Below, piece by piece: positions 36,201 through 44,235 of a stretch of DNA of 64,000 bases; positions within the stretch are counted from its first letter, which is position 1; each line of letters opens with the position of its first letter. The notes under the pieces were generated by a model. The model saw only the letters and a program-made list of their open reading frames with translations, ran no database searches and had not been told where the DNA came from. Both the position numbers and the translations under genes were made by a program. Source of the DNA: Altererythrobacter sp. C41 (GTDB taxonomy: Bacteria; Pseudomonadota; Alphaproteobacteria; Sphingomonadales; Sphingomonadaceae); assembly GCF_016803135.1 (NCBI RefSeq), contig NZ_JAEVFE010000002.1, positions 124,001 through 188,000 on the forward strand. The letters are read 5' to 3'.

Positions 36201-37990
36201 AGCAGCGGCGCGGCGGTGTCGCCTTCCGGCAATGCCAGCGTGAAATCGTGGATCGTGCCCAGCCGCCCCTCGTCGAGCGGGGTCGGGATCTCGGCGAGCA
36301 CGCGGAAGCCGAAGTTCTCCAGCGCGGGCACGGCGTCGGACAGCGGCAGCGCACCTTCGTGCTCGTAGATCTTGAGCCGCAGGTGTCCCTCTGTATCGCC
36401 GTCGAGCGTGTAGAGGCGCGCATCGCGCTGCGCGGCGGTTCCGCCCGGCGCGTCGGCGTCGGTCACCGAAAGGTGCCGCATGCGCGCGATATCGCGCGCG
36501 GCCTCGGCCGCACCGTACTTGTTGCGATACGGCTGGGGAAACGCCTCGGCGAAGCGGGTCGCGACCGCGGCGGCACGACCGGCTTCCATCTGTTGGGCGA
36601 GCTCACTCTCGACCGCTTCGGCCCAGCCGCGCAGCATGATCTGGAGACGCGTCTCGAGCTCCCGCTCGGGCGTCGCGACTTCGCCGCCGCGCAAGTCGAG
36701 GACGAAGCGCAGCATGGCGAGATTGCCGCCTTCGACCTGCAGGCTCCAGTCGATCAGGGTCGCGCCCGCGCCTTCCTCGAGCAGTTCCTGGATGCGCAGC
36801 CGCACCTGGGTCGCGAGCATGTCGCGCGGCATCCATACGAAGGCGAAGAGATGCCGGGCGAGCGGCGCCTCGACCAGCGCGAGGCGCGGGCGAGGACGGT
36901 CGACGAGGCTCATCATCGCGGTTGCGACACGCTCGATATCCTGGTCCGGGAAACCGATCACGAGATCGTGCGGCAGCGCGGTCAGGGCGTGAACCAGCGC
37001 CTTGCCGGCGTGGCCGGCGGCGTCGAAGTCGAACTTCTCCATCAACTCGCTCACCCGCTCGCGCAGCCGCGGAACCTGAGTGGGCGCAGCGGCAAGCGCC
37101 GCGCTGGTCCAGACGCCGGCGTGAATCGAAAGCGCCACGAGCTTTCCGTTCTCGCGCAGCGGCACGATGAACAGGTCGAGCGGCACGCGGCGGTGAACGT
37201 TGGAAACCCGGTTGGCCTTGATGATGAGCAGCTCACGCCCGTCGTCGGCCGCGCCGAACCATTCGAACGCGCGTTCGTAGGAGGCATCGGCGAGGATCTG
37301 CTTGGCGCTCTTGCGGCAGATGCCGAGCAAGTCGGAATGGCTGCCGTCGCGATAGCGGGTGACATGGCCGAGCTGAGTCAGCATGCCGCTTTCGAGCCAG
37401 CGCAGGAGGTCGGCGCCCTCGGCATCCTCGATCCGGGCGGCGTCGGCGCGCATGGCTTCGCGCATTTTCGGCCAGTCTGCCACGGCGGCGCGGACGTCGG
37501 TCAGCGTCACGCGCAGCGCACGTTCCAGTTCGCGGCGCTGGCGCGCGTCGATGCGCACCGTTTCGACGTAGATCATCGACTCGCGGTGGGTGTCGTCCCC
37601 CCGCTCGCCCGCGATTTCCTTCAGCGCGCCTTCGGCATCGCGGCGGACATGGACCACCGGGTGCACCAGCCGGTCGATTGCGAGGCCTTGCGCCGCGATC
37701 GTCGCGGCGACCGAGTCGACCAGGAACGGCATGTCGTCGTTGATCAGCGCAATGCGCATGAAGCGGCGCCCGTCGGTGGCCGAGGCAAGCGCGATCGAGA
37801 CTTCGCCCGGCGCGCGCCGGCTCGCGGTGAGCATGAAGGCGGCGGCTTCGCGCACCTTGTCGGTCGCGAACGGCGTATCGCCGGGCAGCAGCGACTCGCA
37901 AATTCGCGCGGTCAGCGCCTCCGTCAGGGCAGAATTGTCGGCCAGCCGGCGGCGGGGTGTGTCGGAAGACGCGGCTGCGTTGGAACCCAT
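33269..37990 (-). CDS. Large NAD-dependent glutamate dehydrogenase (GDH-180 type)
   Basis: 1573 residues, matching the ~1600-residue bacterial NAD-GDH class. ATG 37990 follows GGAG with 9-base spacing; the frame also reads upstream from 38011. The long N-terminal region (about 1-700; FMRIALINDDMPFLVDSVAATIA, HPVVHVRRD) carries ACT-like regulatory parts. The catalytic core includes KAQRVKNAVIVPTGAKGGFYP near residue 800, GCGDMSGDVFGNGMLLS near 940 and GVNCSDNEVNIKIAL near 1130. It oxidises glutamate to 2-oxoglutarate and ammonia for catabolism. No second regulator is adjacent. Confidence 0.96.
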   Translation of the reverse strand: MGSNAAASSDTPRRRLADNSALTEALTARICESLLPGDTPFATDKVREAAAFMLTASRRAPGEVSIALASATDGRRFMRIALINDDMPFLVDSVAATIAAQGLAIDRLVHPVVHVRRDAEGALKEIAGERGDDTHRESMIYVETVRIDARQRRELERALRVTLTDVRAAVADWPKMREAMRADAARIEDAEGADLLRWLESGMLTQLGHVTRYRDGSHSDLLGICRKSAKQILADASYERAFEWFGAADDGRELLIIKANRVSNVHRRVPLDLFIVPLRENGKLVALSIHAGVWTSAALAAAPTQVPRLRERVSELMEKFDFDAAGHAGKALVHALTALPHDLVIGFPDQDIERVATAMMSLVDRPRPRLALVEAPLARHLFAFVWMPRDMLATQVRLRIQELLEEGAGATLIDWSLQVEGGNLAMLRFVLDLRGGEVATPERELETRLQIMLRGWAEAVESELAQQMEAGRAAAVATRFAEAFPQPYRNKYGAAEAARDIARMRHLSVTDADAPGGTAAQRDARLYTLDGDTEGHLRLKIYEHEGALPLSDAVPALENFGFRVLAEIPTPLDEGRLGTIHDFTLALPEGDTAAPLLARADAIEQAIAAVLNGRAEDDPFNRLVIGAGLGADEANLLRAFYRYLRQAGVSFTIYTVVDALDRAPTVTRAIARLFAARHDPAFGGDREVAEKDAAAAIKQGLANVAAINDDRLLRLYDALVRAILRTNAFAPAAQEALAFKIDSALVPALPKPIPWREIFVYSRRVEGIHLRSGPIARGGLRWSDRRDDFRTEILGLMKAQRVKNAVIVPTGAKGGFYPKQLPPPDKDRAAWAAEGQASYEIFIRTLLSVTDNIVGDKVIHPEAVVVRDGDDPYFVVAADKGTARFSDVANAIAQKRDFWLGDAFASGGSNGYDHKAMGITARGAWVSVQRHFREMGIDVQSEPVRVAGCGDMSGDVFGNGMLLSKSIKLVAAFDHRHIFIDPDPDPAASWKERKRLFDLPASSWEDYDKALISKGGGVFSRSMKRIPLSAAIRKLLEVDEKELEPEALISAILKAEVDLIWFGGIGTYVKSSLENNVQVGDPSNDGLRVNGAEVRAKVIGEGANLGTTQAGRIEFALRGGRINTDFIDNAAGVNCSDNEVNIKIALAAAVRTGKLSTKKRNALLESMTDEVASLVLESNRLQALALSIAEAGGAPAVATQLQLIEALEDRGALDRQTEGLATDESLARRAGEGIGLTRPELAVLLSSTKLVLQDAIEQTSLPDDPSLTDLLFDYFPSAMRKTYKRQIEGHQLRREIIATSLANLFVNRMGLVHPFELSEEEGVGLADVTASFVVAAKLFNVGALWAELETASMPEDARLYLFRHTAGALRSQMADLIRVGASTLPPSELIESLQKRVAQLSTGTDELLTEASRRQSDRLKAEFVEMGAPEKLAGQVTHLYDLDGAIGLASLSRTADIDARALTAAFTDLGARIGLDWAQSTSALMNPSDVWERLLVAGLSRDFQQMRLDFLRRLSRRKGIKNDPLGAVANWADEHSGAIRQFRSMIGRAQTLGEVSPAMLAQIASQARNLLGR

Positions 37991-38029
37991 CGAAATCGCT
38001 CCATCGGGCATCTGTGCCCGGCCACTGCA

Positions 38030-38046
38030 TGCCGCAACGTGCGGCA
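38030..38046. promoter_or_regulatory. Inverted repeat upstream of the glutamate dehydrogenase gene
   Basis: TGCCGCA-ACG-TGCGGCA is a perfect 7-3-7 palindrome 39 bases before the start codon. On the minus strand TATTAT (38048-38053) lies just ahead of it and could be a -10 box, so a bound protein could block transcription. No convincing -35 was found. Confidence 0.35.
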
Positions 38047-38129
38047 ATAATATTGCGCGCCTACGCCCAAATCGTTCGCGCCGCAAGCCAGCTCGGGCAG
38101 CCCCTTTACCACAAGGCGCGCGTCCTCGG

Positions 38130-39110
38130 CTAACGCATGAGATCGCCCAGCAGTTCGAGCGATCTCACACGCGCTGCCGGGTCGTACGTGGCGCCCGACA
38201 TCATGATCTCGTCGGCGCCGGTACGGGCCACGAACGCCTCGATCTTGGCCTTGGCCTGCTCGGGCGTTCCGATCGCGGACGCTTCCCCGATGTGATCGAG
38301 GATGGCGCGCGCCTGCGGGGGCAGGCTGTCGCGGTATCCGGGCACCGGCGGCGGGAGACGCCCGGGGTTGCCCGTGCGCAGCCGCACGAAGCTCTGCGCC
38401 TGGGAAGACGCGATCAGTTCGGCCTCTTCCTCGCTCTCGGCGACGAACACCGTCATCGCGGCCATGACGTGGGGCCGATCGAGCGCTTCGGACGGGCGGA
38501 AGTCGCGGCGATAGAGTTCCAGTGCGGCGTCGAGATGAGTCGGCGCGAAATGGCTGGCGAAGGCATATGGCAGGCCGAGCCGCGCGGCGAGCTGTGCACC
38601 GAACAGGCTCGATCCAAGCATCCACAGATCCACCTGCGCGCCGAACCCCGGCGTCGCTTTGATCGCCACTTCGGGATCGCCCGTCAGCAGTGCGCGCAGC
38701 TCTATCACGTCCTGCGGGAAGAGCTCGGCCGCGCGGTGCAGGTCCTTGCGCAGCGCGCGCTGCAGCTCCGGCCCGGCGCCGGGTGCGCGGCCCAGCCCGA
38801 GATCCACCCGCCCCGGAAACAGCGCCGCGAGCGTACCGAACTGCTCGGCGATCACGAACGGGTTGTGGTTGGGCAGCATGATGCCGCCCGCGCCGATGCG
38901 GATGGTCGAGGTCGCATGTCCGACATGGGCGATCACGACCGAGGTGGCGCCGCCGGCGATACCCTCCATCGCGTGATGCTCGGCAATCCAGAACCGCTTG
39001 CATCCGGCCGCCTCGGCCGCGCGGGCCAGGTCGGCGGTGGCGGCATAGGCCTCCTCCAGCGTTCCGCCTTCGCGCACCGGAACGAGATCGAGAACGGCAA
39101 AATCGGTCAT
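38130..39110 (-). CDS. LLM class flavin-dependent oxidoreductase (luciferase-like)
   Basis: 326 residues of the bacterial luciferase-like TIM barrel: FAVLDLVPVREGGTLEEAYAATADLARAAEAAGCKRFWIAEHHAMEGIAGGATSVVIAHVG, ILGLGRAPG-like DLGLGRAPGAGPE, and LWMLGSSLFGAQLAARLGLPYAFASHFAP. It matches the MsnO8-type group of F420-independent, FMN-using monooxygenases, whose substrates are mostly unknown. Its ATG overlaps the stop of the upstream TPR-like gene by 4 bases. A flavin reductase is not adjacent. Confidence 0.93.
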   Translation of the reverse strand: MTDFAVLDLVPVREGGTLEEAYAATADLARAAEAAGCKRFWIAEHHAMEGIAGGATSVVIAHVGHATSTIRIGAGGIMLPNHNPFVIAEQFGTLAALFPGRVDLGLGRAPGAGPELQRALRKDLHRAAELFPQDVIELRALLTGDPEVAIKATPGFGAQVDLWMLGSSLFGAQLAARLGLPYAFASHFAPTHLDAALELYRRDFRPSEALDRPHVMAAMTVFVAESEEEAELIASSQAQSFVRLRTGNPGRLPPPVPGYRDSLPPQARAILDHIGEASAIGTPEQAKAKIEAFVARTGADEIMMSGATYDPAARVRSLELLGDLMR

Positions 39111-39961
39111 GGCGTATCCAACTGGTCGAGATAGGTCTGTGCGGTCGCAGCCGCTTCGCTGCTGGGCGCGGCGTCGATCACCGAGCGCCAGCTCTTGCGC
39201 GCGGCGTCGTCGCGGCCGGACATGGCGGCTATGACGCCGGCTTCGAGCCCCACGGCCGCGTCGAGCGGCGCGAGTATGGCCGCACGCTCGATCCTCGCTT
39301 GCGCCTCATCGAGGTTCCCGATCCGCCGAGAGAGGGTCGCCGACAGCAGCCAGGCCTGGGCATTCTCGGGCAGCGCCGCGCGCGCCGTGTCGAGCGCGGC
39401 TCCGGCTTCGTCGACGCGATCGAGCGCCACCAGCGCAATCGCGCGGTCGATCGCGATCTGGCCGAGAATGGCGTCCTGTCCGGCAGCCCCCTCGCCGCCT
39501 GCGGCTTGTGCGTCGACCCGTGCCGCGTCGAGGAGGGCGAGCGCGCCCGCGGGGTCGCCCTGGGCCAGCAGAGCGCCGCCTGCAAGCCCGCCGCGCAGGG
39601 CGCGCGCACGGTGGTCTGCGCCCGGCGTGGCATCGCGTGCCAGCAGGAAGGTTTCTGCCGCTTCGCCCTGCTGGCCAAGCTGGGCCTGCGCCACGCCGAG
39701 GCACTGCGCCGCATCGCCGCGTTCCCCGCCGCTCGCCGCGGCCAGCCAGGCCTCCGCCTCGCTCGCCGCACCGCCCGGATCCTGCCGCGTGCGGGTGAGG
39801 CACTGGGCTAACCGGCTCGTCGGCGGAAGAACCTCGACATAGGCGTTCTGCCGGGCGCGCGTGCGCTCGCGCTGTTCGTAGAGCTCGTCGGGAATCGGCG
39901 AAATCGGCTCGGTGGTCGGCATGGGACCGACTTGCAGGAGGAGAACGATGAGTGGGGTCAT
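39107..39961 (-). CDS. TPR-like repeat protein, hypothetical
   Basis: 284 residues, Ala-rich. A short hydrophobic N-terminus (MTPLIVLLLQVGPM) may be a weak signal. Residues ~60-280 form degenerate tetratricopeptide helices: EAWLAAASGGERGDAAQCLGVAQAQLGQQGEAAETFLLAR, RAIALVALDRVDEAGAALDTARAALPENAQAWLLSATLSRRIGNLDEAQARIERAAILAPLDAAVGLEAGVIAAMSGRDDAARKSW. Two Cys (CLTR, QCLG) are present. It is translationally coupled to the LLM oxidoreductase and lies 16 bases after the hydrolase gene, so it may share one transcript with them. Role unknown. Confidence 0.78.
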   Translation of the reverse strand: MTPLIVLLLQVGPMPTTEPISPIPDELYEQRERTRARQNAYVEVLPPTSRLAQCLTRTRQDPGGAASEAEAWLAAASGGERGDAAQCLGVAQAQLGQQGEAAETFLLARDATPGADHRARALRGGLAGGALLAQGDPAGALALLDAARVDAQAAGGEGAAGQDAILGQIAIDRAIALVALDRVDEAGAALDTARAALPENAQAWLLSATLSRRIGNLDEAQARIERAAILAPLDAAVGLEAGVIAAMSGRDDAARKSWRSVIDAAPSSEAAATAQTYLDQLDTP

Positions 39962-39977
39962 GAGATGCGGGATCCGA

Positions 39978-40727
39978 TCATTCGGCGGGAAACGAGGCGA
40001 CCGTTTGCAACAGCAGCGCGATATCCTGCTCGCGGGACAGACGGTGGTCCCCGTCCTTTATCAGCGTCACCTGTACATCGTCGGAACGCAGGGCCTCAGC
40101 GGTGCGCAGGCTCACGTCCCACGGCACGTCCGCGTCGCGCTGGCCGTGGAGCAGGCGCACGGGGCAATCGATCGCGATCGTGCGATCGAGCACCCGCAGC
40201 GCCTCGGCATCCTGCCAGAACGCGCCATGGGTCGGGGTCGGCTCGGGGCCGTAAGGGTTCTCTTCGTGGATCGTGCGCCCGGCGCGCAGCTCCGCCTTCT
40301 GCGCGGCGTCGAAGCCCCAGTCGGAGAAGTCCGGCGCCGCCGCGATACCGACGATGCCCGCCAGCCGCCCGCCCAGCGCTTCGCCCGCAAGGAGCATCAG
40401 CCACCCGCCCATCGATGAACCGGCGAGGATCACCGGTTCCGAAATCTTCGTCCCGATCAGGGCGAGCACTTCCTCCCGCCAGCACGAGAGAGTGCCGTCC
40501 GCGAAGTCGCCGTCGCTTTCCCCGCAGCCCGAGTAATCGAGCAGCAGGCAGGCGCGTCCGTTGCGGCGGGCCCAGTCGAACACCGCGGTCGCCTTCCCGC
40601 CGGCCATGTCGGACATGTAGCCGGGAAGGAACACGATTGCCGGGCCCGCGCCGTCATGCAGGCGAAAGGCGATGCGGCGCCCGTCGGGCATGGCGTGATG
40701 CTGGATGTCGCTCATTTCCGAAGCCAT
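39978..40727 (-). CDS. Alpha/beta hydrolase
   Basis: 249 residues. Alpha/beta-hydrolase fold with the nucleophile elbow GSSMGGW (Ser near 111), oxyanion strand IVFLPGYMSDM, acid residue probably in HGQRDADVPW near 198 and the catalytic His in DGDHRLS near 229. It resembles the ABHD10/BEM46-like hydrolases of alphaproteobacteria. Start could be ATG 40727 or 40715; an AGGGGG run lies immediately before the former, awkwardly close. Cytosolic, substrate unknown. Confidence 0.88.
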   Translation of the reverse strand: MASEMSDIQHHAMPDGRRIAFRLHDGAGPAIVFLPGYMSDMAGGKATAVFDWARRNGRACLLLDYSGCGESDGDFADGTLSCWREEVLALIGTKISEPVILAGSSMGGWLMLLAGEALGGRLAGIVGIAAAPDFSDWGFDAAQKAELRAGRTIHEENPYGPEPTPTHGAFWQDAEALRVLDRTIAIDCPVRLLHGQRDADVPWDVSLRTAEALRSDDVQVTLIKDGDHRLSREQDIALLLQTVASFPAE

Positions 40728-40757
40728 GCCCCCTAGATGTGGAGCATGGCAACCGGA

Positions 40758-40862
40758 TCAATAGAGTTCGGGCACGTCGAAAGGTGCAGGCGGCTCTTCG
40801 GCGCGGTCGCCGCACGCCGAAAGGACGAGACAGGCGAGCAGCAATGTGGCGATACGCATCAT
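40758..40862 (-). CDS. Very small lipoprotein (34 aa)
   Basis: 34 residues beginning ATGATG at 40862. Residues 1-17 form a lipoprotein signal with lipobox LVLSAC (Cys17), leaving a mature lipopeptide of only ~18 residues (CGDRAEEPPAPFDVPELY). The stop is at 40758-40760. It sits 9 bases after the small XRE regulator gene and 31 before the hydrolase, same strand. Tiny entericidin-like or orphan lipoproteins of this kind are easily missed. The perfect lipobox and tight packing support it. Confidence 0.65.
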   Translation of the reverse strand: MMRIATLLLACLVLSACGDRAEEPPAPFDVPELY

Positions 40863-40871
40863 GGCGCCCTC

Positions 40872-41063
40872 TCAATCCGGCGCGAATATAGCTTCGATCG
40901 GCATGTCGAACAATGCCGCGATGCGGAACGCGAGCGGCAGGGAGGGATCGTAGCGGCCGGTTTCGATCGCATTCACGCTCTGGCGGGAGACCTCGAGACG
41001 CTGCGCGAGATCCTGCTGGCTCCAGTTGCGCTCGGCCCGCAGGACCTTGAGGCGGTTCTTCAT
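40872..41063 (-). CDS. Small XRE family HTH regulator (63 aa)
   Basis: 63 residues, almost entirely a Cro/C1-type helix-turn-helix: KNRLKVLRAERNWSQQDLAQRLEVSRQSVNAIETGRYDPSLPLAFRIAALFDMPIEAIF. This short YgzD-like type commonly accompanies a small membrane protein. Its ATG overlaps the stop of the upstream membrane-protein gene (ATGA). With the 55- and 202-residue membrane proteins it makes a three-gene coupled cassette. It probably represses its own operon. Confidence 0.9.
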   Translation of the reverse strand: MKNRLKVLRAERNWSQQDLAQRLEVSRQSVNAIETGRYDPSLPLAFRIAALFDMPIEAIFAPD

Positions 41064-41668
41064 GATTCGGTCCCGGCCCGGTCGCGCCAGCTCATCCAGC
41101 ACTGTGCGATTCCCATACCGACGGCCCAGACGGGGAAGGTCCACCAGGCGTCGACATGCGGTACGACGCCGAAAGTCTCGAGAAAGCCCCAGAAACTGCC
41201 TGCTGCGAGCACAAGACCCAGACCGGCCAGCGAAGCTATGGTCGCGCGGTGGCGCAGGAACTCGTCGTCCTCCTCGATCAGATAGCGGGCCATGGTCCAG
41301 ATCATCGCGAAGATCGGCAGCACCGGTAGCAGGGCGATCGCGAAGGCGCCCACGCCCGAGAGTTCCATTCGTTCGCTGAGCGTGATCGCGATACCGAGGC
41401 CGAGCATGTATCCCAGCGAGGCAATCATGAAACGGCGCGTGTAGCGCGCCACGGCGGGGCTGAGGTGTCCGGTGGTCCGCTGGTGCGCCAGGCCGGCGCG
41501 GGTGAGCGGAACGATCAGCAGCATGGCACATGCCATCAGGATGAACCCGGTGGCCTCTCCGATCGCATCGGTGATCCTAAGCGCGGCGATCACGCCGAAG
41601 GAGGCGAACATCAGCCCCGCCCAGAACCAGCGCGCGCGGCCGCCGCGCTGGGTGCCTTGGGCGGTCAT
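41060..41668 (-). CDS. Uncharacterised multi-span membrane protein
   Basis: 202 residues from ATG 41668. About six hydrophobic helices in pairs: RWFWAGLMFASFGVIAALRI, TGFILMACAMLLIVPL, RFMIASLGYMLGLGIAITL, GVGAFAIALLPVLPIFAMIW, IASLAGLGLVLAAGSFWGFLE, WTFPVWAVGMGIAQCWMSW. No known motif. Its start overlaps the 55-residue gene's stop and its own stop overlaps the XRE regulator start. Membrane proteins of this size paired with a mini-XRE are recurrent but uncharacterised. Confidence 0.84.
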   Translation of the reverse strand: MTAQGTQRGGRARWFWAGLMFASFGVIAALRITDAIGEATGFILMACAMLLIVPLTRAGLAHQRTTGHLSPAVARYTRRFMIASLGYMLGLGIAITLSERMELSGVGAFAIALLPVLPIFAMIWTMARYLIEEDDEFLRHRATIASLAGLGLVLAAGSFWGFLETFGVVPHVDAWWTFPVWAVGMGIAQCWMSWRDRAGTES

Positions 41669-41832
41669 CCGGCGTTTCCGGTACTGCCGCACCGATTGCC
41701 CGTCGTCGCGGCCATGAATGGGAGCGTCAGAACGGCGGCGATGGTGGTCCAGTCGGGCAGGACATCGAGAATGTTGAGAATCCCGACGGCGATCACCGCA
41801 AGGGCCCAGAGGTACGGTCGTAAAGTGGTCAT
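41665..41832 (-). CDS. Small membrane protein (55 aa)
   Basis: 55 residues from ATG 41832, too short for routine ORF calling. One or two hydrophobic spans (LWALAVIAVGILNILDVL and WTTIAAVLTLPFMAA) and a polar tail. GGAGC lies about 5 bases upstream. Its TGA is part of the ATGA overlap with the 202-residue membrane-protein gene, which supports expression as the first gene of the cassette. Function unknown. Confidence 0.68.
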   Translation of the reverse strand: MTTLRPYLWALAVIAVGILNILDVLPDWTTIAAVLTLPFMAATTGNRCGSTGNAG

Positions 41833-41995
41833 GGTCAAGCTCCGTTGCTAGAATGTAAAGCAACCTAGACACTGCTGTGCCGAATGTCAAGCGTCCACGA
41901 CAATATGGCGTGCAAGCTTGCCATAGCGGCAGCCGGTACACTTGCACGCCAGCGAGGACTTGAACCGTTAACCCTTCGCGGGTATCTCGGCCGCC

Positions 41996-42067
41996 ATGAA
42001 CGCGCTGCCGATCACGGCCACGACTACCACCACCCGGGCCCTCCGGGGGCGGTCGGTCGCGGTCTGA
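41996..42067 (+). CDS. Threonine-rich leader peptide upstream of thrS
   Basis: A 23-residue frame (ATG 41996, TGA 42065) contains ITATTTTTR: six threonine codons within eight (ACG, ACG, ACT, ACC, ACC, ACC) after an Ile. It lies 155 bases before thrS. This is what a classical attenuation leader peptide for threonine looks like, as in the gammaproteobacterial thr operon. Ribosome stalling when charged tRNA-Thr is low would couple thrS expression to its own product. No strong Shine-Dalgarno precedes the ATG, and the alternative is a chance Thr-rich frame. Confidence 0.68.
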   Translation: MNALPITATTTTTRALRGRSVAV

Positions 42068-42077
42068 CGCGATCTGT

Positions 42078-42099
42078 CGCCGCCCGGTTTCGGGCGGTG
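42078..42099 (+). promoter_or_regulatory. GC-rich hairpin following the leader peptide
   Basis: CCGCCCG (42080-42086) pairs with CGGGCGG (42091-42097) around loop GTTT, extendable by a G-T and a C-G pair. It begins 10 bases after the leader stop. GGGCGG inside the leader (42047-42052) could instead pair with CCGCCC, giving an alternative fold. No T-tract follows, so this would be an antiterminator-like or pausing stem, not a plain intrinsic terminator. Confidence 0.45.
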
Positions 42100-42150
42100 C
42101 GGCGTTCCTCCTGAAATCGTGATCAACATCAACGCCGCTCTTCAAGCGCG

Positions 42151-42198
42151 GGGCGCGCTGTGCCATGGCGCCCTCAACTGGGCGCCGCCGATAGCGCC
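42151..42198 (+). promoter_or_regulatory. Chain of mutually exclusive hairpins ahead of the thrS ribosome-binding site
   Basis: Four short segments can pair in alternation: A GGGCGC (42151-42156), B GCGCCC (42168-42173), C GGGCGC (42180-42185) and D GCGCC (42194-42198). A:B, B:C (6-base loop) and C:D (8-base loop) cannot all form at once. The last stem ends 6 bases before AAAGGAA (42205-42211), the thrS Shine-Dalgarno region. The arrangement is that of an attenuator or translational switch, but such pairings also arise by chance in GC-rich DNA. Confidence 0.45.
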
Positions 42199-42222
42199 GC
42201 GCCAAAGGAACGGTACGAAACG

Positions 42223-44235
42223 ATGACGGAACTGCTCAAGATCAGCCTGCCCGACGGTTCGGTGCGCGAGGTCGAGCCCGGGACCACGCCGGCCGATATC
42301 GCCGCCGCGATCGGCCCGGGGTTGGCCAAGGCCGCGCTCGCTGCGCGGATAGACGGCGAAGTGCGGGACATCATGCGCCCCTTCGAAGGCGACGCGGAGC
42401 TAGCGCTGATCACCGCGCGCGACGAGGAAGACGCGCTCGAACTGGTCCGTCACGATTACGCCCACGTGCTGGCGGAGGCGGTGCAGGCGCTGTGGCCCGG
42501 AACGCAGATCACGTTCGGCCCGGCGACCGAGGACGGCTTTTACTACGACGTGAAGGCGCCCGACACGCGCGACCCCTTCTCGATGGACGACCTGCCGGCG
42601 ATCGAGGAGAAGATGCGCGAGATCATCCGCGCCGACAAACCGTTGCGGCGCGAGGTCTGGAGCCGCCAGGCGCTGATCGAGAAGTGGGAAGCCGAAGGCG
42701 AGACCTTCAAGGCCGAATGGGCGAAGGAGCTGCCCGAGGATGAGGAACTGACGGTCTACTGGTCGGGCCCCCCTCACCAAGAAGGTTCCTGGCTCGACAT
42801 GTGCCGCGGTCCGCACCTCGCCAGCACCGGCAAGCTCGATCCGCAGGCCTTCAAGCTGATGCGCGTCGCGGGCGCCTACTGGCGCGGCGACCAGCGCAAC
42901 GCGCAGCTTACGCGCATCTACGGAACCGGCTGGCTCAACAAGAAGCAGCTCGACGCGCATCTCCACCGGCTGGAGGAAGCCGCCAAGCGCGACCACCGCA
43001 AGCTGGGCCGCGAGATGGACCTGTTCCACTTACAGGAAGAAGCGCACGGCAGCGTCTTCTGGCACCCGCAGGGCTACCGCGTGTGGCGCGAGCTCGAGGC
43101 TTACATGCGCCGCGCGATCGACGGCGCCGGCTACCGTGAGATCAAGACGCCGCAGGTGATGGACGCCCGCCAATGGGAGCAGTCCGGCCACTGGGGCAAG
43201 TACCGCGAGAACATGTTTGTCATTCCCGACGAGGTGCCGAACGTCGAGGACGAGGGCCCGCTGGTCTCCGACGCGGCGGACTGGATGGCGCTCAAGCCGA
43301 TGAACTGCCCGGCGCACGTCCTCGTCTTCAAGCAGGGCATCAAGTCCTACCGCGACCTGCCGCTGCGCCTCTACGAGAACGGTTGCTGCCACCGCAACGA
43401 GCCGCACGGCGCGCTTCACGGCCTGATGCGCGTGCGCCAGTTCACGCAGGACGACGCGCACATCTTCTGCCGCGAGGACCAGATCGTCGAAGAAGTGCGC
43501 AAGTTCTGCGAGCTGGCCGACCGGGTCTACAAGGACTTCGGCTTCACTTACGAGATCAAGCTCGCGCTGCGGCCGGAAAAGCGCTTCGGCAGCGACGAAG
43601 TTTGGGACATTGCCGAGGCCGAGCTGCGCGATGCGGTGGAGAAGGCCGGCTTCGCCACCGAGGAATACGGCTGGGGCGAGCTGCCCGGCGAAGGTGCGTT
43701 CTATGCGCCCAAGCTCGAATGGCACCTGACCGACGCGATCGGGCGCGTGTGGCAGGTCGGCACGATCCAGTCCGATCGCGTGCTGCCCGACCGGCTCGAC
43801 GCGAGCTATATCGGGGAGGATGGCGAGAAGCATCGCCCGATCATGCTCCACCGCGCGATCTTCGGGTCCTACGAGCGCTTCATCGGCATCCTGATCGAGC
43901 ACTTCGCGGGTCGCCTGCCAGTATGGCTCGCGCCGACCCAGGCGGTCGTGGCGACGATCGTCTCCGATGCCGATGCCTACGCGGCGGATACGGTGCGCCG
44001 GCTCGAAACGGCCGGGATCCGGGTCGAGGCCGATCTTCGCAACGAGAAGATCAACTACAAGGTGCGCGAGCACAGTCTGGCCAAAGTCCCGCACCTGCTG
44101 GTGGTCGGCAAGCGTGAGGCCGATGAAGGCACTGTCGCGGTCCGCACGCTCGGCGAGCAGCAGCAGCAGGTCATGCCGCTCGACGAGGCGATCGCGATGC
44201 TTCACGAGGCCGCGACCCCGCCCGACCTGCGGTGA
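42223..44235 (+). CDS. thrS: Threonyl-tRNA synthetase
   Basis: 670 residues. Domains in order: TGS (1-~65; [25 protein letters not shown]), N2 editing domain with [10 protein letters not shown] (His-containing HxxxH site) and [11 protein letters not shown], then the class II catalytic core ([38 protein letters not shown] with the zinc Cys, [15 protein letters not shown]) and the C-terminal anticodon-binding domain ([40 protein letters not shown]). It charges tRNA-Thr and edits Ser-tRNA-Thr. ATG 42223 follows AAGGAA. Preceded by a Thr-rich leader; not followed by infC as in many bacteria. Confidence 0.98.
   Translation: MTELLKISLPDGSVREVEPGTTPADIAAAIGPGLAKAALAARIDGEVRDIMRPFEGDAELALITARDEEDALELVRHDYAHVLAEAVQALWPGTQITFGPATEDGFYYDVKAPDTRDPFSMDDLPAIEEKMREIIRADKPLRREVWSRQALIEKWEAEGETFKAEWAKELPEDEELTVYWSGPPHQEGSWLDMCRGPHLASTGKLDPQAFKLMRVAGAYWRGDQRNAQLTRIYGTGWLNKKQLDAHLHRLEEAAKRDHRKLGREMDLFHLQEEAHGSVFWHPQGYRVWRELEAYMRRAIDGAGYREIKTPQVMDARQWEQSGHWGKYRENMFVIPDEVPNVEDEGPLVSDAADWMALKPMNCPAHVLVFKQGIKSYRDLPLRLYENGCCHRNEPHGALHGLMRVRQFTQDDAHIFCREDQIVEEVRKFCELADRVYKDFGFTYEIKLALRPEKRFGSDEVWDIAEAELRDAVEKAGFATEEYGWGELPGEGAFYAPKLEWHLTDAIGRVWQVGTIQSDRVLPDRLDASYIGEDGEKHRPIMLHRAIFGSYERFIGILIEHFAGRLPVWLAPTQAVVATIVSDADAYAADTVRRLETAGIRVEADLRNEKINYKVREHSLAKVPHLLVVGKREADEGTVAVRTLGEQQQQVMPLDEAIAMLHEAATPPDLR

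Noticed and set aside
35684-38050. 788-residue plus-strand frame opposite the glutamate dehydrogenase gene
   Set aside because: Overlaps a 1573-residue protein with clear motifs; the antisense product has none.
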